In this document: positions 23,950-32,411 of the stretch, one piece after another
Position numbering within the stretch: position 1 is the first letter of the stretch
Layout: every line of letters begins with the position of its first letter
IMG/VR virus record: IMGVR_UViG_3300030329_006602
Location: 1-64,000 of that record
DNA from: a virus
Length of the DNA stretch: 64,000 nucleotides
Direction: 5' to 3' (one strand)
The notes under the pieces: generated by a model
Databases searched by the model: none
What the model was told of the DNA's origin: nothing
What the model saw: the letters and a program-made list of their open reading frames with translations, nothing else
Program-made: the position numbers and the translations under genes

Positions 23950-24690
23950 TTACCAGGTTAATGGTTTTGGAGCGGCATCTGGTTTTCTAGGCTCCGATCC
24001 CCTGGTCTGAGGATCACTGTTTAACCACTTTTCATGGGCCGCTATGGTGGCCTCCCATTGCCTGGCCAGGATTTTATTAGCGTAATCTATCTCATCCTGA
24101 CCTTTTTGCAGAGGGAGTATAGTGGAAAGCTTAGGTATTTCCTTTGCGCATAATTCGGATACAAGAGCACCACGCGAGGTTGCAGGGGTCACGAGTTTGA
24201 GGTTGTCATCCAACTGAATGTTCACCCCTCTGTTTTGGGTGGTTAGTTTTAGTGTCGCTATGTCGGGTATTGTAATTTCTATTCGCCTATTGAGAACGGG
24301 GCTATTTGCTGCAGTGGTGTGGTGGTAGAAAATGGAAAAACCCTTTATCCTATGATGCCCTTCCCTGAATTTAATATTTCTCAGAGGCCTAATAATAGTT
24401 CCATCCTTTAGGTCTATCTTTAGTTTTTTGCCTTGATGATTTACGAGAACAAATCGTGCGTAGCTAAGGCCTTTTTTTACGTCGGGATTATATTTTACTA
24501 GTTTTTTAAGTAGGTGGGGAAATCGAAATTGTCCACTTCGCCATGGCTGCCATTCCTCCAGTGCGTCATATTCGCAATACGAGTTTATCACTAGCCTATT
24601 ATCTTTTTGCATATTATCGAACATGCAGAAGATCTTGGGCTCCTTGGAGGGGGCTAGTAATAAGAGGATTAGGTCTTTCATTAATTTCAT
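23950..24690 (-). CDS. Hypothetical protein upstream of the virion gene, 246 aa
   Basis: The protein starts with a short hydrophobic run (MKLMKDLILLLLAPSK), continues with mixed alpha/beta sequence including a beta-rich part (RRIEITIPDIATLKLTTQNRG), and ends in a Trp/Pro-rich tail. I recognise no family. Two start sites three codons apart are possible. A GTGTAAT box 8 nt before the ATG and its position before a virion gene suggest a late, possibly structural or assembly role. Confidence 0.6.
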   Translation of the reverse strand: MKLMKDLILLLLAPSKEPKIFCMFDNMQKDNRLVINSYCEYDALEEWQPWRSGQFRFPHLLKKLVKYNPDVKKGLSYARFVLVNHQGKKLKIDLKDGTIIRPLRNIKFREGHHRIKGFSIFYHHTTAANSPVLNRRIEITIPDIATLKLTTQNRGVNIQLDDNLKLVTPATSRGALVSELCAKEIPKLSTILPLQKGQDEIDYANKILARQWEATIAAHEKWLNSDPQTRGSEPRKPDAAPKPLTW

Positions 24691-24698
24691 TGAATATA

Positions 24699-24705
24699 AT
24701 TACAC
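24699..24705 (-). promoter_or_regulatory. GTGTAAT late-type box
   Basis: GTGTAAT on the minus strand, 8 nt before the ATG at 24690, in the 16-nt gap after the sulfotransferase gene. Confidence 0.5.
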
Positions 24706-24706
24706 T

Positions 24707-25246
24707 TCATGCGAATGTATAGTTATAGGTTTCTGTATCCTCCTTATATTTCTGCTGCACCCGTTTTTCGAGGGACGGGGTATAGTAATACTGGTAGGGT
24801 TCACGAGGACCCGTACACCTATCTCTTACCAAGGCGTCTATGGGGTAGTTAATTTTTTGTGATATAAGGCTCAGGTCCTCCGTCCGATTTTCAAACCTCC
24901 CCACGAAGTCCATGGCTCCATAATTTAAATAGTCTTTAAACGTTACTCCTTGTTCATGTGGACACGGGGTATAGTGGTCTAAAAAGAATTCTAAAGAATG
25001 GCCCGACAGGGCGTTGATCTTTTCATAAATTGGCTGATGCCATAAAGAAATAACCCTGTCCCACGGATTTCTCACAAAGGTAAACTTAAAATAATTATCC
25101 CAGATCTCTTGGCCTACTTTAAGGTAAATGCTTTTCGCACACAAATGTTTGGTAGGTTCGTCGGCAAAATTGAAGCTTCTTTCTAGAGCTGTTCCTCCTG
25201 TCCTAGGTATATGAATAAAAATACACTTGTGTTCGTGGCTGATCAT
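24707..25246 (-). CDS. Carbohydrate sulfotransferase family 2-like, 179 aa
   Basis: Transfers sulfate from PAPS to a sugar hydroxyl. The 5'-phosphosulfate loop is FIHIPRTGGTALE near residue 10 and the 3'-phosphate motif is FVRNPWDRVISLW near residue 55. Length is short but complete for phage and bacterial members. It ends the long sugar cluster, next to a methyltransferase. A second family member lies at 28.8 kb. PAPS would have to come from the host. The acceptor is probably the glycan made by the neighbouring genes. Confidence 0.88.
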   Translation of the reverse strand: MISHEHKCIFIHIPRTGGTALERSFNFADEPTKHLCAKSIYLKVGQEIWDNYFKFTFVRNPWDRVISLWHQPIYEKINALSGHSLEFFLDHYTPCPHEQGVTFKDYLNYGAMDFVGRFENRTEDLSLISQKINYPIDALVRDRCTGPREPYQYYYTPSLEKRVQQKYKEDTETYNYTFA

Positions 25247-25259
25247 TATCTAGTAACAC

Positions 25260-26150
25260 CTAAGAGATATGAGGCTGAGAAAGACCAGCCTTTGAGATTT
25301 CTACATGCGCCCGTCTTTTTCCGTAACCATATCCGCGATTATTCATACCCATGGAGCATTGGGTTTCTGTAAATCCTGCGTCTTCTAACCATTTATTTAA
25401 ACAGGGTATAGAAGGAGTGTAACCATGAGCGTTACCTCTTCGTGCGCACGGAAACCAATCGCCTTTAACGGGACCAGAATCAAAAGCCGTAGTCTCTACA
25501 AAAATCTCACCGCCATCTTTTAATGAATTAAATAGTCGCCTGAGCCCCACTGTCGGGTCTGAGAGGTGATAAACTACACCTGGACAATAAACTATGTCAT
25601 ACTTTTTATCGCTTTCAAACTCATAAAGACTTTGACTTTTACAAATGACATTTTTCTGTTGATAAATTTCATTCACTAGTACGTTTGCTGTGGATGCATA
25701 TTTTTGAACCTCCTCTAGCGCTAAAACGTGATCTGCCCCTAGAATTTTAAGCATTAAGGTGGTTCCTCCTGTCCAGCATCCAACATCAAGCACATCTTTG
25801 TCTTGAAAGTGAGTATTAGGCAAATTATATTTAACCATAAACTGTGCCATTGAATTTATATGCCTGTCGGCCATTTGTCCTGTAACCTTGAGGTTATTAT
25901 TGAATATGTGATTATGTCCCCATACGAATTTTACCGATTGCTTTCTCTGATTTTCAGAAGTGTTAAACGTTTCATTGGCCACGCTTACTCGCCCAATCTG
26001 AGACAACAACTCTCTCGCCAGTTCTAATTGTTTTTCAGTGGTGATCCTGGAAAGCTCTTCATACATCTTAGATAGCTCCGCCTCTTTAATTGTTACGTGT
26101 TCTTTATATTTCATTGTTTTGTGTTTTTTATCTAAAATTTCTCCAACCAT
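25260..26150 (-). CDS. SAM-dependent methyltransferase, 296 aa
   Basis: The class I fold shows motif I VLDVGCWTGGTTL near residue 118, an acidic residue at the end of strand 2 (LALEE), and motif IV YDIVYCPGVVYHLSDP, similar to CmoB/DUF1698-type enzymes. The N-terminal 100 residues are helical and unassigned. An internal ATG at 26114 is an alternative start with no overlap of the preceding gene. In a sugar cluster, O-methylation of a sugar is more likely than tRNA modification, but this is inference. Confidence 0.8.
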   Translation of the reverse strand: MVGEILDKKHKTMKYKEHVTIKEAELSKMYEELSRITTEKQLELARELLSQIGRVSVANETFNTSENQRKQSVKFVWGHNHIFNNNLKVTGQMADRHINSMAQFMVKYNLPNTHFQDKDVLDVGCWTGGTTLMLKILGADHVLALEEVQKYASTANVLVNEIYQQKNVICKSQSLYEFESDKKYDIVYCPGVVYHLSDPTVGLRRLFNSLKDGGEIFVETTAFDSGPVKGDWFPCARRGNAHGYTPSIPCLNKWLEDAGFTETQCSMGMNNRGYGYGKRRAHVEISKAGLSQPHIS

Positions 26151-26925
26151 GAGACTCGTGGAAGTACTTAAAATCCAGTTTCATAATTTTTTCTTTTGGG
26201 CAAAACATTCTTAGGGCATTGGCCATTATTACATGATCTCCCCACCTGTGCTGTTCAATTCCAGCTAAAGAATAAATATAACTCAAATAAGCTGTTACGT
26301 CGGGGCGCCGCCAGAATTTTAAATCCATAAAGGCAAAGTTAGTATAATAATGGAGGCAGCTGATATCGCTCTCGGGGTCGCAGAGAATAGAGACTTTTCC
26401 ATCTCTTATGTATTGTTTTATTGCTTGTGGAAGAGTGGCTAGCGTGGGCTCGTGGGTATCTACCTTGCTTCTAATGTATCCGTAGGTATAGCCGCCTTGA
26501 ATGAATTTATCTACATTTAAGGGGGAGTGGAGAGTGGAGTCTGCGTCAAGTCTGATGCAGTAGTCGTAGTTTTTTAAGTAGTGGAACATTTCCATTGCGC
26601 TAAATAAAATCATTCCTTTGTATCCCAAAATTTTCTGCCTGGGATGCAAGGTCGAAATGTCTATTGTTTTATGCTGGCGTAAATGGTTTTCCAAAAGACG
26701 TTGCGCGGGGTTCTCCCAAACGTTAACAAACTGAGTATCTGTAATTTTTTTTAGATCGCTTTTTAGTTTATCGGAGAGCGCTATATCTTCAAAGATGATA
26801 TTATCAACCTCTACGTCGGGAGAATATTTAAGGTATTTTTTAATCAATTTATTCCTGTCGAGCAAAAGATGTTCGTGACGTTTATGGCACAGGCATGTCA
26901 CTGCGATTTTTTTAGGGCTATTCAT
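26128..26925 (-). CDS. GT15-like glycosyltransferase (alpha-mannosyltransferase type), 265 aa
   Basis: The core YDYCIRLDADSTLHSPLNVDKF near residue 125 resembles the metal-binding region of GT15 enzymes (KTR/MNT-type mannosyltransferases), which are mostly fungal. CLHYYTNFAFMDLKFWR and GDHVIMANALRMF near the C-terminus fit the same family layout. The start at 26925 (MNSPKKIAVTC) is chosen since the extension reads through the end of the upstream gene. It overlaps that gene by 8 nt. A GT-A fold with DAD as metal site is clear; the GT15 assignment is moderate. Confidence 0.7.
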   Translation of the reverse strand: MNSPKKIAVTCLCHKRHEHLLLDRNKLIKKYLKYSPDVEVDNIIFEDIALSDKLKSDLKKITDTQFVNVWENPAQRLLENHLRQHKTIDISTLHPRQKILGYKGMILFSAMEMFHYLKNYDYCIRLDADSTLHSPLNVDKFIQGGYTYGYIRSKVDTHEPTLATLPQAIKQYIRDGKVSILCDPESDISCLHYYTNFAFMDLKFWRRPDVTAYLSYIYSLAGIEQHRWGDHVIMANALRMFCPKEKIMKLDFKYFHESHGWRNFR

Positions 26926-27820
26926 TAATGAATTCATTTCTAATGAGTTTAATTTGTTCGGAAAAACCTCCTGTGTCCGCAATTAAATGCTCTGCGTTAC
27001 ATAAATAACAGATTTGATAATCTATCCTATGATAACCTTGAAGGCGAGCATGGTCAAGTATTTTTATTTTAAGGGAAGGAAACTCCTCTATGACGGAGGA
27101 AAATAGTTGTCTGTAGAGTTTTAAGTTTGCCTCAAGTTTTTCGTCGCTGTAATTAAACTGGCCCGACCAAGGGTGGTCTCCAAAATGCATTGCCGTTACA
27201 AAAGTAATAGAATTAATATTTGCGGGATCGCCAAGTGACATGGATCCCCTCTTTAAACATTCATTGGCATAATTATTAGGAACTAGAGGATCTGGCGGAA
27301 CTGGCTTGGGGTATTTGGCTACAGGAGGAGAGTTTATCTTTTTTCGAATTAAATCTATTAAGGTACCATTTTCCTGATTTTGGGGAAGGAGATGGAGATC
27401 GAATTTCCCCTCAAGCGCCGACCGTTCTTCAGGTCCCAGTACTAGTACGTCTCCCCCTCTTAAATTAATGCATAGCTCTGAGGGGGAGGGGAGGGCATAC
27501 TGACTACTTTGTTTTTTGACTATAGCTGCAAGTAGCTTGTAATCTCGCTCCTTAGAGTGATCGATAAATTTCCCCGTGAATTCCTCAAATTGGTTGCAAG
27601 TTTTTGTTGAGGCAAGAGGAATCTTTTTAAATTCATCTGTCGAAATTTCATTAAGGTAATCTCTGAGTATAGACCCCTTGAATTCTTTGTTATGTAAAAT
27701 ATGGACGCGCGAGTTTTCTGAGCGCTCCAAGCCGCGCCTGTCAATAATGTCTCCCACTCTATAATGCTGATTGGACTTCAGGATAGGGATTTGTTGTATG
27801 AGCTTCTCTAGATTTGGCAT
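26918..27820 (-). CDS. Putative GT-B-type glycosyltransferase with LRGGD motif, 300 aa
   Basis: The centre contains LCINLRGGDVLVLG, reminiscent of the R-x-GD donor motif of fucosyltransferase-like GT-B enzymes (GT11/NodZ type), and the C-terminus has HLIADTGGFSEQIKLIRN, like an end-of-domain donor-binding segment. The start at 27820 (MPNLEKLIQQ) removes an extension overlapping the previous gene. A related layout is seen in the gene at 29.4-30.3 kb. The sugar donor is unknown. Confidence 0.6.
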   Translation of the reverse strand: MPNLEKLIQQIPILKSNQHYRVGDIIDRRGLERSENSRVHILHNKEFKGSILRDYLNEISTDEFKKIPLASTKTCNQFEEFTGKFIDHSKERDYKLLAAIVKKQSSQYALPSPSELCINLRGGDVLVLGPEERSALEGKFDLHLLPQNQENGTLIDLIRKKINSPPVAKYPKPVPPDPLVPNNYANECLKRGSMSLGDPANINSITFVTAMHFGDHPWSGQFNYSDEKLEANLKLYRQLFSSVIEEFPSLKIKILDHARLQGYHRIDYQICYLCNAEHLIADTGGFSEQIKLIRNEFINE

Positions 27821-28812
27821 ATTTTTTTTAATTGTTTTATGTCCAGGTTTATGCTGTAATCGGCACAGCAATCAGTGGCTATCCAATGATAGTCTAATTT
27901 CATAGTTTTTCCAATGCCTTCAAAGTTATGATCTTCTCGGCTTTTGGGACACGCCTCGTAGACTCTTGGTTTTTTTTCACTAAAAATTAGATTCGCTAAT
28001 AGGGAGCCGTGTGCTCCGATGATTATAGAGGCATTTCTAAACTGTCGAACATGTTCCGCCAGCCCTTCTGTGCCATTTAGAATTGTAAATCCCTTATTCT
28101 TTAAGAGTGGAATTACCTCGTCTTCGTTTTTAACTCTGCGTGAAGTGGTGCGTTGGAGATATAATTTTGTTGAAGAAGGGTAGGTTTTGCAGAGCGGGTA
28201 ATACTTGCTTCGTAAATAATCTAGCCCTACCAGCGTCCTTTGCGAGGGATATGCCGTGGGCGATGGATAATAAAGCGTTGGGACTCGATAGACGGTATCA
28301 CAAGCAGTCCTTCCTGGTAAATTTAAGCTAAGCGTCCTATCTCGGGGGTAACCTAACAATTCTAAATGTAGATTCAGATTGGTGACATGCGCAGAGCGCG
28401 GGGGCATGATTAAGATTTTATCAGGAATAGAGAGTCCTTCTATCTTTTGAAGGTCCTGGAAGACATCAAAGTTATGTCCGTAGACATAAATATTAAAATA
28501 GTGATGCGCATAGATATAGTTTTTTTTCTCTGGCAGTTCTTTAATTGTATAGTCGGCGAGGTTTATATTTTTTTTAATATCTTGCGACTCTAGAGTGTTA
28601 TTAGGTCGAGCTCCTTCATTGTGAAGGTTGTCCCAAAAATTATAGGTAAAATTTGCATGGGGGTGTAGCTCTCCGTTTTCATCATATATTGCTCCTCCCC
28701 CACCCAGGTAGACGTTTCTTAATTTGAGCACGTACTGCGGCCACTGTTTCTTATATAGGTGGGGAGGGAGGCTTGCGAAGGTGGTATTCGTTGGAGTATT
28801 TATAGGAATCAT
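27808..28812 (-). CDS. GT61-family glycosyltransferase (DUF563), 334 aa
   Basis: GT61 enzymes transfer xylose, GlcNAc or related sugars, and in bacteria act in cell-surface polysaccharide synthesis. The C-terminal signature is present: RNASIIIGAHGSLLANLIF near residue 272, followed by VYEACP. An upstream KLYLQRTTSRRVKNEDEVI region matches the domain's middle part. Length is normal. It overlaps the following gene by 13 nt and starts 8 nt after the sulfotransferase gene. The acceptor is unknown. Confidence 0.82.
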   Translation of the reverse strand: MIPINTPTNTTFASLPPHLYKKQWPQYVLKLRNVYLGGGGAIYDENGELHPHANFTYNFWDNLHNEGARPNNTLESQDIKKNINLADYTIKELPEKKNYIYAHHYFNIYVYGHNFDVFQDLQKIEGLSIPDKILIMPPRSAHVTNLNLHLELLGYPRDRTLSLNLPGRTACDTVYRVPTLYYPSPTAYPSQRTLVGLDYLRSKYYPLCKTYPSSTKLYLQRTTSRRVKNEDEVIPLLKNKGFTILNGTEGLAEHVRQFRNASIIIGAHGSLLANLIFSEKKPRVYEACPKSREDHNFEGIGKTMKLDYHWIATDCCADYSINLDIKQLKKICQI

Positions 28813-28820
28813 TATAATCC

Positions 28821-29423
28821 TTAGCTAAATTTATATTCGAAGTACTCTATGTCCTTTTTGTAAATTTCCGCAACCACATTACGCGTACGAGAGTTGTAGT
28901 AATTTTTGTAATCTCCATGCTCGCTTTGGTTGGTATGGGGCACTGGTTCGTGGGGTATCTCAAAAATATTTTGCAAGGAAGCGACATCTTGATCTAGGTT
29001 TTCATATTTCCCTAGAAAATCAATGAAGCATTTTCCTTGCGAGTGAGTCCAGAGGTGTTGATTGAAAAAATGAAACTTTTTAAAGGGTTGTCTATCGTCG
29101 AAGTCATGAAAATTAAGACAAAAGTCTTCAAAGTTTTTAAATCTTTTAATGTTTGCTGCGGTTTGGTGGTCGTACTTGTATGCGAAATGCGTGCTGGTCA
29201 TATTGAAGAAATAGAAATATAAAGAAACAAATCGATCCCACGGGTTCCTTACGAAGGCAAATTTAAACGTGTCAATATTTCCTTGTTTCTCTAGTATTTC
29301 CCACGCTCCCGCTTGGAGAATGGGATGTATTGTAAGGTGACACTGCTGAATCAAGGCGGTTTGATTTAGGGAGGAGCCAGCCGTTTTGGGCACATGAAGA
29401 AAGATTTTCTTTTTTTTAATCAT
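28821..29423 (-). CDS. Carbohydrate sulfotransferase family 2-like, second copy, 200 aa
   Basis: PAPS-binding motifs are IFLHVPKTAGSSLNQ near residue 7 and FAFVRNPWDRFVSLYFYF near 63. The start at 29423 (MIKKKKIFLHV) is chosen since the 16-residue extension overlaps the upstream gene. The overlap is then 8 nt. It is diverged from the copy at 24.7 kb, so two different sulfate positions could be served. It lies within a set of glycosyltransferases, pointing to a sulfated glycan. Confidence 0.88.
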   Translation of the reverse strand: MIKKKKIFLHVPKTAGSSLNQTALIQQCHLTIHPILQAGAWEILEKQGNIDTFKFAFVRNPWDRFVSLYFYFFNMTSTHFAYKYDHQTAANIKRFKNFEDFCLNFHDFDDRQPFKKFHFFNQHLWTHSQGKCFIDFLGKYENLDQDVASLQNIFEIPHEPVPHTNQSEHGDYKNYYNSRTRNVVAEIYKKDIEYFEYKFS

Positions 29424-30273
29424 AATATGGATTGGGCGGACGCTCGTCAAGCCATTTTTCAAAGTCAACAAGCGAATGGTGCGTTGGCAGGTAACTAGGC
29501 CTATCCCCTCTGTACGTACAAATTAGTTCGGAAAACCCAGAAATGCTGCCGAGAAATACATCAGCATAAATGCAGTTTTGAAATTGGGTTAGCGTTCTAA
29601 GGGCGTCTTCCTTGCTTGGGTAATAGTTGAATTTTCCATGGTGTTCTTTGAGTAAAATTTTAAGGTCGGTGGGTTTGCCCTCTTCGTTGATGTAGTCACC
29701 GTTCTTTCTTGATCCGTCTGAATAGAGGTGTAGAAAATAGTCTTTGGGTTTATATGTTTTTAAGATTCTTTTAATTGCTCTAACGTAAAACTGATCGGAC
29801 CTTATGCGTTTTCGGAATTCGTCGCTCATCAATTTATTCCCCAAGAGTAGATCTCCCCTGCGAATCGAAATGGCTATATTGAGGACTTGCGGAAACATGC
29901 GGTCTGGAAGTGGGAGCCTTGACTGTTTGAATGAGTCTCGCAAGAACTCTTTAAAGTCTTGACTAAACGCTTTAAGTGGTATTGCAGGATGTTGGGCGTA
30001 AGTATACTTTTCTCGTTTAATACTATCAGGAAAATGGGTCTCAATGAACAGGCGAGCAGTAGATACATCGGGGAGCCCCAAGAAGTCTTCAATTAATCCT
30101 ACGTACCCCGTGGGAGGCTGACTTAGGCCAAACCCCAACTCTAATTGAGGAGGCATAAACTTTAAATCAAGAGATTGAGCTAACTTTAGTCCATGGGCAT
30201 AACAACAAAGGGCATGTCCTAGCCCTGACCCCTTGACTAGGTTATCATAAAAGAGATATCTTTCCTTGCTCAT
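29416..30273 (-). CDS. Putative GT-B glycosyltransferase with RRGD motif, 285 aa
   Basis: The central ISIRRGDLLLG motif resembles the R-x-GD donor site of fucosyltransferases. The C-terminal FLGSISGFSELICTYRGDRPSYLP is like the last donor-binding segment. The N-terminus (GSGLGHALCCYAHGLKLAQSL) matches the first GT-B loop G-x-GN/H-x-L. It shares this layout with the gene at 26.9-27.8 kb. Family assignment is tentative. Fucosyl transfer would be consistent with the GDP-fucose genes nearby. Confidence 0.6.
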   Translation of the reverse strand: MSKERYLFYDNLVKGSGLGHALCCYAHGLKLAQSLDLKFMPPQLELGFGLSQPPTGYVGLIEDFLGLPDVSTARLFIETHFPDSIKREKYTYAQHPAIPLKAFSQDFKEFLRDSFKQSRLPLPDRMFPQVLNIAISIRRGDLLLGNKLMSDEFRKRIRSDQFYVRAIKRILKTYKPKDYFLHLYSDGSRKNGDYINEEGKPTDLKILLKEHHGKFNYYPSKEDALRTLTQFQNCIYADVFLGSISGFSELICTYRGDRPSYLPTHHSLVDFEKWLDERPPNPYYD

Positions 30274-31256
30274 TGAAAATAGGATTTTACTTCCTCAATA
30301 TGGGGGGTGGTTCCTGTTGTGCCATTACAGTACCACTGGAAGTTTTTTTTAAAAATTTGAGAAGCATAAAGGTTCTCGTCCGTATATTCGTCTAGCACTT
30401 TTTGGAGTTCTCGTATAAATTTATAGCGATAATAGTTGGCGTGGGCTATGTGCGTATCCCGTATTCCTTGCGGGTCCCATTTTCTGGATAAACAGTCTTT
30501 AACTGCTTCAGCTACCCCTTCGGGGGTATCGTCACATATTATAGAATTTCCTTCATTATACCAAACATCCCTGCCTCCTTTAGAGGGTGTAGAAATCACG
30601 GGAATTCCGCATAAAAGGTATTCTGACGAGGAGTAGCAAGCCCCCTCTTCCTGTGAGAGTGATAGTCCGCAGTATGATTCATTTATAATATTGCATATTT
30701 CATCCTTGCTCAACCTTATACTTGGGTCGTTAATTGCAGGAGGTAAGTCAAAGCTTAAATCGTCGTGAGTGTGGCCTCCTGCTGCAAGAGCCAGGCGCGG
30801 AATTTGGGAGGCTAAATGGTGACGCTTGAAGTCTGTGGCTCGGGCGATATATAGTGCATTGTATTTTTTTTCTAGATCCCTGGGTTTTAAAAAGTCGTCG
30901 TCAAGCCATGCGTTATGATTTATAATAGTGCCACGCAGTCCGAAAGCCGCGCCATTTTTCTCTTCTTCGGGGGAGTTGTAGAGTATAAAGAAGTTGTTTT
31001 TGTTCAAGCCGAGGTGGTCCAGGATATAGCGACTCTGATTTGCGAGATGTGAAGACAGGTGCCATCCGAGGGTAACAAAGAAAAAATCGGTATCTCTAAT
31101 GTTTTTTGCGCACGACTTTAACCATGTATAGTTATGAGGAATGTTTTCTATAAGAAAAATTCTGCAATTGGCATCTTCGAATAAGGGGGAGAAGGGGAAG
31201 TGGGCGTTGGGCCAGGTGTATATGTTTTCCTCGTTTATGTTGTGGTATGGGTCCAT
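30270..31256 (-). CDS. Glycosyltransferase family 4-like protein, 328 aa
   Basis: The GT-B C-terminal domain is clear: LYIARATDFKRHHLA near residue 148, then CGLSLSQEEGACYSSSEYLLCGIPVISTPSKGGRD, which holds the E-x7-E donor motif. It is cytoplasmic, with no membrane helix. The ATG overlaps the TylF-type gene end by 22 nt, and the next gene by 4 nt. The same family reappears at 62.6 kb on the other strand. Donor sugar unknown. Confidence 0.82.
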   Translation of the reverse strand: MDPYHNINEENIYTWPNAHFPFSPLFEDANCRIFLIENIPHNYTWLKSCAKNIRDTDFFFVTLGWHLSSHLANQSRYILDHLGLNKNNFFILYNSPEEEKNGAAFGLRGTIINHNAWLDDDFLKPRDLEKKYNALYIARATDFKRHHLASQIPRLALAAGGHTHDDLSFDLPPAINDPSIRLSKDEICNIINESYCGLSLSQEEGACYSSSEYLLCGIPVISTPSKGGRDVWYNEGNSIICDDTPEGVAEAVKDCLSRKWDPQGIRDTHIAHANYYRYKFIRELQKVLDEYTDENLYASQIFKKNFQWYCNGTTGTTPHIEEVKSYFQ

Positions 31257-31906
31257 GGGTTGAAACTGTTTTTTTTTATGAGCGAGATGCAGGTGTAGTC
31301 GACTCGCGTAAACTCGCTTACTTTGTCTCCGAAAAACTCGTCAACCGCTTTTTTGCACCCCTGCCAGTGTCCGTAGTCATCTATTATTAAGACTCCTCCA
31401 GGAGAAACCTTTTCCCATAAAACTTCTAGTTCCGCTTTGGTTGAGGCATAAAAATCAGTGTCCAGCCTTAGGAGCGAAATGGAGTCGGGTATATTTTTCT
31501 CACGGAGAAGCGTTTGGCAAACGTCTCCTTTTATGAAGTGTGTTTTTTCTTCGGGAAAGCGGGATTGAGATACAACTCCTTTAACTAACTCTAAGGATGC
31601 CATGCACTGGACTTCCTTCCAGATATCTCCCGCAAAGGTTTCGTGTAGATCACAATCAACCGCCTCAGGAGCTGTCATTCCCTCGAAGGTATCATAGAGC
31701 CATACATTTTTATTGAAAGACTGGTGGCTCTCCAGGTACTTCATTATTCCTAGAATATTACCCCCTTGAAAGACTCCGCACTCAACATAATCTCCTTCAA
31801 TTTTATTTACTCTAACATGCTCCAGGGCATCATGCAAAGCTTCGATCCTTTTGGGAGATGTAATGCTATAGGGCTGAACTATCTCCATGAAGCTTTGCTT
31901 ATCCAC
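31235..31906 (-). CDS. TylF/MycF-type O-methyltransferase, 223 aa
   Basis: Mg-dependent sugar O-methyltransferase family, best known from macrolide sugars. Motif I is VECGVFQGGNIL near residue 42, followed by LYDTFEGMTAPE. The metal-binding site RLDTDFY and IIDDYGHWQGCKKAVDEFF near residue 178 are intact. It overlaps both neighbours, the next methyltransferase by 8 nt. In this cluster it probably methylates a deoxysugar in the phage-directed glycan. Confidence 0.88.
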   Translation of the reverse strand: MDKQSFMEIVQPYSITSPKRIEALHDALEHVRVNKIEGDYVECGVFQGGNILGIMKYLESHQSFNKNVWLYDTFEGMTAPEAVDCDLHETFAGDIWKEVQCMASLELVKGVVSQSRFPEEKTHFIKGDVCQTLLREKNIPDSISLLRLDTDFYASTKAELEVLWEKVSPGGVLIIDDYGHWQGCKKAVDEFFGDKVSEFTRVDYTCISLIKKNSFNPWTHTTT

Positions 31907-32411
31907 TTGCTAGCGCTCCTTCCTTTTTTAGGATCCAACTGGAATCTGAAAAAATCTCAGGTTTAATGCCTATAACGGTATCAATGGACCGCTGAACCTC
32001 CGTATAATAATCGTGCCCACTTAAGTAACCTCCGTCTTTAATTAAAGGAAGGGATAACTTAATGTCTTCCCTTACAGCCTCGTAATCATGCATTCCATCA
32101 ATGTAAATTAGATCAAAGGATTGTGGCTGAAACTGTTGTGTTATTTCATTGAATCTACCCTGGTGGTGCACTATGTTGAGTAGTCCTTTTAGTCGCGGTG
32201 GCGCCGCCTGCACGTCGATTGTGTGAACTACTGCGGCGTACTGCGCAAACAGTTCAGCACTTACTCCTTGATGGCATCCCAACTCTAGTATTACGCTCTG
32301 GGGGCTCACATATTTAAGGCATAAATCGTTGAGGCCGTGGAGTAGGTTGTACCCCTGATCAGCTCCTCCACCCTCCATTCTTTCTTGGTCTAAGTTAAGT
32401 GATAGTGGCAT
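31899..32411 (-). CDS. Class I SAM methyltransferase, Methyltransf_24 type, 170 aa
   Basis: Motif I is VILELGCHQGVSAELF near residue 40, then VHTIDVQ (strand 2 acidic) and DLIYIDGMHDYEAVREDI with YLSGHDY. The pattern D-G-x-H-x-Y is typical of small sugar methyltransferases. It overlaps the exostosin-like gene by 17 nt upstream and the TylF-type gene by 8 nt downstream. Together the two suggest double methylation of one residue or two residues. Confidence 0.82.
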   Translation of the reverse strand: MPLSLNLDQERMEGGGADQGYNLLHGLNDLCLKYVSPQSVILELGCHQGVSAELFAQYAAVVHTIDVQAAPPRLKGLLNIVHHQGRFNEITQQFQPQSFDLIYIDGMHDYEAVREDIKLSLPLIKDGGYLSGHDYYTEVQRSIDTVIGIKPEIFSDSSWILKKEGALASG

